From positions 558,001 to 622,000 of the forward strand of contig OZ176053.1 of NCBI GenBank assembly GCA_964247055.1: a stretch of 64,000 nt of DNA, read 5' to 3'. Within the stretch, counting starts at the first letter, position 1, and every line of letters begins with the position of its first letter. Both the position numbers and the translations under genes were made by a program. Of this stretch, positions 63,901-64,000 are shown piece by piece. The notes below the pieces were generated by a model. That model was not told the origin of the DNA, did not search any database, and saw only the letters and a list, made by a program, of their open reading frames with translations. The DNA comes from Paragordius varius (lineage: Eukaryota; Nematomorpha).

Positions 63901-64000
63901 CACTTAAACCATTTTGAATAGGGTTCTAGTTTTATTGATAACAACGGCAAACTTACATTCTACCTCGCGAACGTAAGTATTTAGAACCAGTATATAATTA
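25597..64000 (-). CDS. FLN: Filamin (actin crosslinker), partial: N-terminus off the right edge
   Basis: Filamins are dimeric actin crosslinkers: an N-terminal actin-binding domain, rods of Ig-like repeats broken by hinges, and a last repeat that dimerises. About forty exons on the minus strand encode roughly 2140 residues here. The actin-binding domain is off-window. Order in transcription: a divergent rod 1 (64000-49314), a hinge-like exon (47593-47428), a conserved rod 2 (45219-29265), hinge 2 with the start of the last repeat (28938-28723), then one of two last exons (28171-27987 or 26318-25597). Repeats show the filamin pattern: IEGPS, DGT, GEY, then IPGSPF. Phases agree everywhere except between the hinge exon and rod 2 (47427-45220), where an exon or boundary is unresolved. 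Introns hold most of the MITEs of the window. Confidence 0.93.
26555..26695. mobile_element. Small inverted-repeat element (141 bp)
   Basis: ATGTCAGTAGCCCCCATGTA and its inverted partner TACATGGGGTTACTAACAT at the ends; no coding capacity. It lies between the two alternative filamin last exons. Confidence 0.55.
26939..27089. mobile_element. Small palindromic MITE (151 bp)
   Basis: GTTAAATGGGTAAAAATATT against GATTTATACCCATTTAAC, with a second pair CAAGAGCTTTATGGTAA and TTAATACCATAGAGCTCTTG near the loop. Confidence 0.65.
27538..27583. repeat. (TA)n microsatellite
   Basis: About 45 nt of pure TA just left of a family B MITE. Confidence 0.9.
27635..27938. mobile_element. Family B MITE just past the proximal filamin last exon
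   Basis: TACAGTAAAAATTAAATTTA to TTTCAATTTTTACTATA. It ends 48 nt downstream of the proximal stop codon, so the 3' UTR and polyadenylation site of that isoform probably overlap it. Confidence 0.85.
27987..28171 (-). CDS. Filamin proximal alternative last exon (canonical terminal repeat end)
   Basis: Begins in phase 1 after TGTTCGCAG and encodes 60 residues to a [23 protein letters not shown], then a strand pair ending [17 protein letters not shown]. Length and pattern match the second half of vertebrate repeat 24 without insertion, so this is the ordinary dimerisation module. The distal last exon lies 1.7 kb downstream. Confidence 0.85.
28233..28272. repeat. (TA)n microsatellite beside a family A MITE
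   Basis: About 38 nt TA tract running straight into the ATACCATTTACAATTC end of the MITE; a second TA tract follows its other end. Confidence 0.9.
28270..28552. mobile_element. Family A MITE in the filamin intron before the proximal last exon
   Basis: ATACCATTTACAATTCAAAT to GTGAATTTGAAAAATGGTAT, lying in a TA tract. Two short units on the left, three on the right. Confidence 0.85.
28723..28938 (-). CDS. Filamin exon: hinge 2 and first half of the terminal repeat
   Basis: Starts [20 protein letters not shown] (hinge-like, polar), then [20 protein letters not shown] and [13 protein letters not shown] sequence. Vertebrate repeat 24 reads DASKVVAKGLGLSKAYVG and VDCSKAG at this place. Ends in phase 1 before a GTAAGT donor, the phase both last exons need. 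Confidence 0.9.
29265..45219 (-). CDS. Filamin rod 2 exons (repeats equivalent to vertebrate 16-23)
   Basis: Exons: 45219-45129, 44211-44071, 42364-42236, 40999-40923, 40502-40235, 39531-39325, 38540-38388, 34433-34305, 33880-33716, 33003-32893, 32066-31933, 31350-31161, 30743-30636, 29866-29729, 29561-29443 and 29361-29265. They read as a continuous, well-conserved filamin C-terminal rod. EVRGPSGK matches repeat 16, [15 protein letters not shown] repeat 17, [13 protein letters not shown] repeat 19, [16 protein letters not shown] repeat 21, and [19 protein letters not shown] repeat 23. In vertebrates this region binds integrin tails and many signalling proteins. The 5' edge of 45219-45129 is uncertain: another acceptor-like AG lies at 45207. 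Confidence 0.9.
29957..30410. mobile_element. Family B MITE interrupted by a second MITE
   Basis: Left arm ACAGTACAAATTAAGATTAT, right arm TTTCAGTTTTTACTGTA. The centre is occupied by the unrelated element at 30051-30242. Confidence 0.75.
30051..30242. mobile_element. Palindromic MITE nested in a family B copy (192 bp)
   Basis: Ends TACAGTATGAATAAGTATAC and GTATACTTACTCATACTGTA, with long inner arms such as AAAGTTATTAATTATTGCCA. Arms of about 50 bp are nearly perfect, so it is younger than its host element. Confidence 0.8.
31310..31820. repeat. Three tandem copies of a 156-bp unit spanning a filamin 3' splice site
   Basis: Units start at 31310, 31466 and 31623. Each contains, on the minus strand, the last intron bases, the acceptor TTAG and the first ~40 nt of the exon 31350-31161 ([10 protein letters not shown]). 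Only the leftmost unit continues into the real exon; the others lead quickly to a stop. The third unit has a 35-bp or so insertion. Confidence 0.85.
32100..32388. mobile_element. Family A MITE 33 nt from a filamin 3' splice site
   Basis: Left end ATACCATTAACAATTCAAAT with three perfect CAATTCAAATTCACCCTTGA-type units; right end eroded. A TA run of 25 nt joins it to the acceptor of exon 32066-31933. Confidence 0.75.
32401..32577. mobile_element. Eroded family B remnant in filamin intron 32067-32892
   Basis: Recognisable by TCCGTATAAATTCAATTTTTAC at the right and AAGAATTGATATTATGCAGA at the left; the middle is mostly lost. Confidence 0.45.
33059..33121. repeat. (TA)n microsatellite
   Basis: About 62 nt of pure TA in filamin intron 33004-33715, 55 nt before the 5' exon edge at 33003. 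Confidence 0.95.
33221..33475. mobile_element. Family A MITE in filamin intron 33004-33715
   Basis: ATACCATTTACAAATTCCTT to GAATTGTAAATGGTATA. The internal segment is inverted relative to most copies, as expected of a palindrome that can flip. Confidence 0.8.
34780..35053. mobile_element. Family B MITE in filamin intron 34434-38387
   Basis: TACAGTAAAAAAGTGAAATT on the left; the right end stops at TTTACATTTTGTCCTTGAGT without the usual terminal CTGTA. Confidence 0.7.
35470..35937. mobile_element. Inverted-repeat element with TTGGGGTA-type ends
   Basis: Left TTGGGGTATTTTAATATCCC and right GGGGATATAAAACTACCCCA pair as inverted repeats. Its ends resemble those of 41347-41889. Confidence 0.5.
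35960..36234. mobile_element. Small inverted-repeat element
   Basis: CAATGGACCACCCCCCACTC against GACAGGGGTCCACTATATTG; non-coding, in the same 4-kb filamin intron. The rest of that intron is AT-rich with no recognisable feature. Confidence 0.4.
37797..38097. mobile_element. Family B MITE in filamin intron 34434-38387 (second)
   Basis: TACAGTAAAAATTGAAATTA to TTTTAGTTTTTACTGTA, both arms well kept. Confidence 0.85.
38588..38836. mobile_element. Family A MITE in filamin intron 38541-39324
   Basis: ATATCATTTATAGTTCAAAT with three units at the left; AGTGAATTTGAATTGTTCAA and AGTAAATGGTTTATA at the right. Confidence 0.8.
41347..41889. mobile_element. 543-bp inverted-repeat transposon with CTTCGATTCAAATTGGGG ends
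   Basis: Left CTTCGATTCAAATTGGGGTA and right TACCCCAATTTGAATCGAAG form inverted ends of about 36 bp. Each end itself contains the small palindrome GGGGTA...TACCCC. No transposase frame. Confidence 0.75.
42430..42660. repeat. Tandem duplication including flank and left end of a family A MITE
   Basis: TTCACAAAAATATCCCGATA plus the MITE start occurs at about 42430-42535 and again at about 42562-42660. The host flank was therefore copied with the element end. Confidence 0.6.
42589..42868. mobile_element. Family A MITE in filamin intron 42365-44070
   Basis: TATCATTTACAGTTCAAATT to GAACTGTAAATGGTATA. A 70-bp partial left end of the same kind is at 42465-42535. Confidence 0.8.
43200..43230. repeat. 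(TA)n microsatellite
   Basis: Pure TA tract of about 28 nt in filamin intron 42365-44070. Confidence 0.85.
43553..43737. mobile_element. Palindromic MITE, family G, copy 1
   Basis: TACAATAGCGCATGGCATAT and ATGCCATACGTTACTGTA as inverted ends; the arms contain runs of T and A around TTAAAAAAACA. Confidence 0.65.
43797..43976. mobile_element. Palindromic MITE, family G, copy 2
   Basis: GTGGCGTATGGCATGAAACA against TGTTTTATGCCATACGCTAA, with arms ATTAGTCCATAATAAAAGAA and TTCTTTTATGGACTAAT. It lies 60 bp from copy 1 in the same intron. Confidence 0.7.
44256..44607. mobile_element. Family A MITE with expanded left unit array, 44 nt from a filamin 3' splice site
   Basis: ATACCATTTACAGTTCAAAT then six subterminal units on the left; two units and GTAAATGGTATA on the right. 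Confidence 0.85.
44655..44961. mobile_element. Family B MITE in filamin intron 44212-45128
   Basis: TACGGACAAAACGTAAAAAC on the left, TTTACGTTTTGTCCCTTGTA and CCCTGTA on the right; the extreme left end is missing. Confidence 0.75.
45788..46036. mobile_element. Family A MITE in filamin intron 45220-47427
   Basis: ATACCATTTACGATTCAATT with two units on the left; GTGAATATGAACTGTAAATG on the right. Confidence 0.8.
46396..47193. mobile_element. hAT-like element carrying a nested family B MITE
   Basis: Left end CAGGGATCGTCCATTCGAAA; right end GTGCGCCCGCGACACCCCTG, whose reverse complement starts CAGGGGTGTC, typical of hAT ends. Flanking AATTGAAC and GCTTGGAC agree at 5 of 8 positions, a decayed 8-bp duplication. 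No transposase frame. Confidence 0.45.
46522..47092. mobile_element. Family B MITE plus a partial second right arm
   Basis: Starts TACAGTAAAAATTAAATTAT; the motif AAGTATGGTTGT occurs twice (about 46746 and 47017) and the end is TTTTATTTTTTATTGTA, suggesting one copy inserted in or recombined with another. Confidence 0.6.
47428..47593 (-). CDS. Filamin hinge-like exon (probable)
   Basis: Encodes 55 residues in a GC-richer block: [20 protein letters not shown] then [20 protein letters not shown] and [14 protein letters not shown]. It is Ser/Arg-rich without Ig pattern and stands where vertebrate filamins have hinge 1, before repeat 16. It ends CAA-T before GTAATT, phase 1, whereas the next recognised exon (45219) needs phase 0 or 2, so an exon is missing or a boundary is wrong. 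Read to its stop it could also be a short C-terminal exon. Confidence 0.55.
48205..48271. repeat. (TA)n microsatellite, the longest in the window
   Basis: About 66 nt of uninterrupted TA in the filamin intron between 48358 and 47593. Confidence 0.95.
48327..48358 (-). CDS. Candidate 32-nt filamin micro-exon
   Basis: Flanked by AAAG and GTAAAA; reads [11 protein letters not shown], like the AG-x-H-x-I-x-V strand of filamin repeats. It takes phase 1 from exon 49590-49314 and hands phase 0 to exon 47593-47428, resolving an otherwise mismatched junction. Evidence is short, so it stays tentative. Confidence 0.4.
49314..64000 (-). CDS. Filamin rod 1 exons (divergent repeats)
   Basis: Exons: 64000-63957 (cut), 63785-63466, 61822-61639, 60986-60847, 60170-60020, 59129-58912, 58480-58423, 58292-58218, 58010-57837, 57212-57121, 56583-56481, 55737-55552, 54937-54662, 54422-54294, 53941-53681, 53198-53035, 52587-52401, 51850-51495, 50783-50598 and 49590-49314. 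Phases agree at every junction. Clear Ig ends are [31 protein letters not shown] and GNRIPGGHF; one repeat (55737-55552) is nearly canonical, with [20 protein letters not shown]. Between these are long polar segments, for example [10 protein letters not shown] and the 118-residue exon 51850-51495 rich in Asn, Lys and Glu, which do not follow the repeat pattern. The region is recognisably filamin but far less conserved than rod 2. Confidence 0.8.
49667..50034. mobile_element. Family A MITE with the largest subterminal array
   Basis: ATACTATTTACAATTCAAAT, then eight or nine CCCTTAAACAATTCAAATTCA-type units on the left; one or two units and TTTAAATGGTATA on the right. The 21-bp period keeps one frame open (PLNNSNS repeats), giving a spurious reading frame. 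Confidence 0.9.
50039..50200. mobile_element. Small palindromic MITE (about 162 bp)
   Basis: AGTATGCATTTTAATGG against ACTATTAAAATGCATACT, inner arms CAGTAGTGTATGGAAAAAA and TTTTTTCCATACACTGCTGT. It abuts the right end of the family A copy. Confidence 0.65.
50800..51130. mobile_element. Family A MITE 17 nt from a filamin 3' splice site
   Basis: ATATTTACAATTCAATTTCA with four units on the left; GTGAATTTGAATTGTTCAAG and a truncated right end. The acceptor of exon 50783-50598 is immediately to the left. Confidence 0.75.
51926..52166. mobile_element. Degraded family B MITE in filamin intron 51851-52400
   Basis: AAAAACAATCGTACTTTTTT on the left and GCATTTTGTCTGTATAATTT on the right; termini lost. 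Confidence 0.6.
52191..52408. repeat. Tandem duplication (~110 bp) spanning a filamin 5' splice site
   Basis: Two units (about 52191-52300 and 52304-52408) share AATTTTTCAAAAAT and TCAAATTCTTTCCTAGGA blocks. On the minus strand each has G-GTGCT at its 5' edge, so a second donor-like site lies 106 nt inside the intron after exon 52587-52401. Confidence 0.65.
54939..54973. repeat. (TA)n tract forming a filamin 3' splice site
   Basis: The TA run ends exactly in the AG acceptor of exon 54937-54662, leaving no pyrimidine tract. Confidence 0.85.
55101..55381. mobile_element. Family B MITE in filamin intron 54938-55551
   Basis: TAGTAAAAACTGAACAAAAC (shortened left end) to TTTCAATTTTTACTGAG. Confidence 0.75.
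55438..55554. repeat. Tandem duplication (57 bp) spanning a filamin 5' splice site
   Basis: GTATATCTATAAAATTTATY occurs at 55438 and 55498, each unit ending AAAAACCTG. On the minus strand the second unit repeats the last exon bases ATACCAG and a GTTTTTT donor 57 nt inside the intron. Confidence 0.7.
56174..56440. mobile_element. Family A MITE in filamin intron 55738-56480
   Basis: ATACCATTTACAAATCAAAT with one unit on the left; three units and GTGTAAATGGTATA on the right, so the array expansion is on the opposite side from most copies. Confidence 0.85.
56605..57067. mobile_element. Family A-prime MITE (CCATTTGCA type), intact-looking copy 22 nt from a filamin 3' splice site
   Basis: ATGCCATTTGCACTTCAAGA and CTTGAAGTGCAAATGGTATA are inverted ends of about 45 bp, built of the AAGTTGGTCCTT unit. 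Its interior matches, inverted, the part right of the LTR element in the copy at 21967-24010. Confidence 0.85.
57391..57776. repeat. 66-bp direct repeat flanking a family A MITE
   Basis: GATGAGAAAAATAATTAGAG (57391-57457) and GATGGGAAAAATAATTTAGA (57712-57776) continue alike through ATATACCAAGGGTGAATTAA-type sequence. The MITE occupies the space between. Confidence 0.7.
57458..57710. mobile_element. Family A MITE between 66-bp direct repeats
   Basis: ATACCATTTATACTCAAATT at the left; right end reduced to GTGAATTTAAATTGTTCAAG. Confidence 0.7.
58515..58831. mobile_element. Family B MITE in filamin intron 58481-58911
   Basis: TACAGTAATAATTGAAATTA to TTTCAGTTTTTCCTGTA, both arms present. Confidence 0.8.
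59140..59538. mobile_element. Family A MITE 10 nt from a filamin 3' splice site, with expanded array
   Basis: ATACCATTTACAGTTTAAAT, then seven or eight subterminal units; two units and GTAAATGGTATA at the other end. The acceptor of exon 59129-58912 lies 10 nt from its left terminus. Confidence 0.9.
59671..59697. repeat. (TA)n microsatellite
   Basis: Short pure TA tract in filamin intron 59130-60019, beyond the family A copy. The remainder of that intron has no further feature I can support. Confidence 0.8.
60559..60619 (-). repeat. Direct repeat of the hammerhead element, ribozyme core missing
   Basis: On the minus strand CCCCAAGTAGTC and AGTCTGCGATTACTATTGAC match both flanks of the hammerhead at 61152-61217, in the same orientation, 591 bp away. 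The catalytic middle is not present. The filamin exon 60986-60847 lies between the two. Confidence 0.7.
61152..61217 (-). ncRNA. Hammerhead ribozyme, type I-like with minimal stem III
   Basis: Minus strand, 5' to 3': stem I outer strand GTCAAATAGT, inner strand GTCGTA, core CTGATGA (61198-61192), stem II GTGC-TAACAA-GCAC, core GAAA (61177-61174), the short palindrome CTAG in place of stem III, cleavage triplet GTC (61170-61168), then TGCGAT and ACTATTGAC closing stem I. All conserved core bases are present and stem I pairs over 6 bp plus 9 bp with one bulge. The tiny palindromic stem III is the design reported for dimeric hammerheads in Penelope-like and related retroelements. It probably marks a small retroelement; activity is untested. 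Confidence 0.8.
61869..62173. mobile_element. Family B MITE in filamin intron 61823-63465
   Basis: TACAGTAAAAACGAAAATTA to TTTCCATTTTTACTGTA, directly abutting the big palindrome that starts at 62175. Confidence 0.8.
62175..63445. mobile_element. 1.27-kb near-perfect palindrome with mariner/Tc1-like ends
   Basis: Ends TACACTGTGTGCAAAA and TTTTGCACTCAGTGTA are inverted. Arms of roughly 610 bp (62175 to about 62795, and about 62835-63445) match along their whole length, for example GGAATATCAACCAACAATCC against GGATTGTTGGTTGATATTCC; the loop is only about 40 bp. Few mismatches, so it is young or homogenised. No coding frame; a non-autonomous foldback element is the best reading. Confidence 0.8.

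Noticed and set aside
1-64000. tRNA, rRNA or snRNA genes
   Set aside because: I looked for conserved tRNA arms (GGTTCGA-type) and other familiar RNA motifs on both strands and saw none beyond the hammerhead.

Overview
The window is animal nuclear DNA: very AT-rich, with four interrupted protein genes and almost all other space taken by short palindromic transposons. The genes are an ATG7 homologue (minus, cut by the left edge), an excitatory amino-acid transporter of the SLC1A family (plus), PRPF19 (minus) and a large filamin (minus, cut by the right edge). Exon phases chain without conflict through the visible ATG7 exons, all of SLC1A, all of PRPF19 and nearly all of filamin, so these models come from splice signals plus family conservation. 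I cannot name the species. ATG7 has 18-24 nt introns, a size known from dicyemid mesozoans and very few other animals; that is only a hint, because most introns here are 100-4000 nt.

Layout. 1-3670: ATG7, 11 exons. 3671-6818: divergent intergenic space with a 0.9 kb palindrome and one Tc1-like MITE. 6819-12295: SLC1A, 8 exons. 12296-12888: convergent gap. 12889-18685: PRPF19, 9 exons. 18686-25596: intergenic, with hAT and Tc1-type MITEs, a broken Ty3/gypsy-like LTR element nested in a larger MITE, and four unexplained coding-like open stretches on the plus strand. 25597-64000: filamin. It has a divergent first rod (right), a hinge-like exon near 47.5 kb, a conserved second rod matching vertebrate repeats 16-23, hinge 2, and two competing last exons that each encode the second half of the terminal dimerisation repeat.

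The introns are colonised by two main MITE families. Family A begins CCATTTACA and carries a 21-bp subterminal repeat (about 16 copies). Family B has CAGTAAAAATTGAAATTATAC ends, is Tc1-like, flanked by TA, with arms of about 80 bp (about 29 copies including degraded ones). Smaller families, (TA)n tracts and tandem duplications across splice sites also occur. A well-formed hammerhead ribozyme lies in a filamin intron at 61152-61217.

The four genes belong to unrelated processes (autophagy conjugation, glutamate uptake, splicing, actin crosslinking). Nothing suggests they work as a cluster. The most notable points are the ultrashort introns, the alternative filamin last exons, the hammerhead, the missing hairpin-2 motif in the transporter, and the duplicated splice sites.
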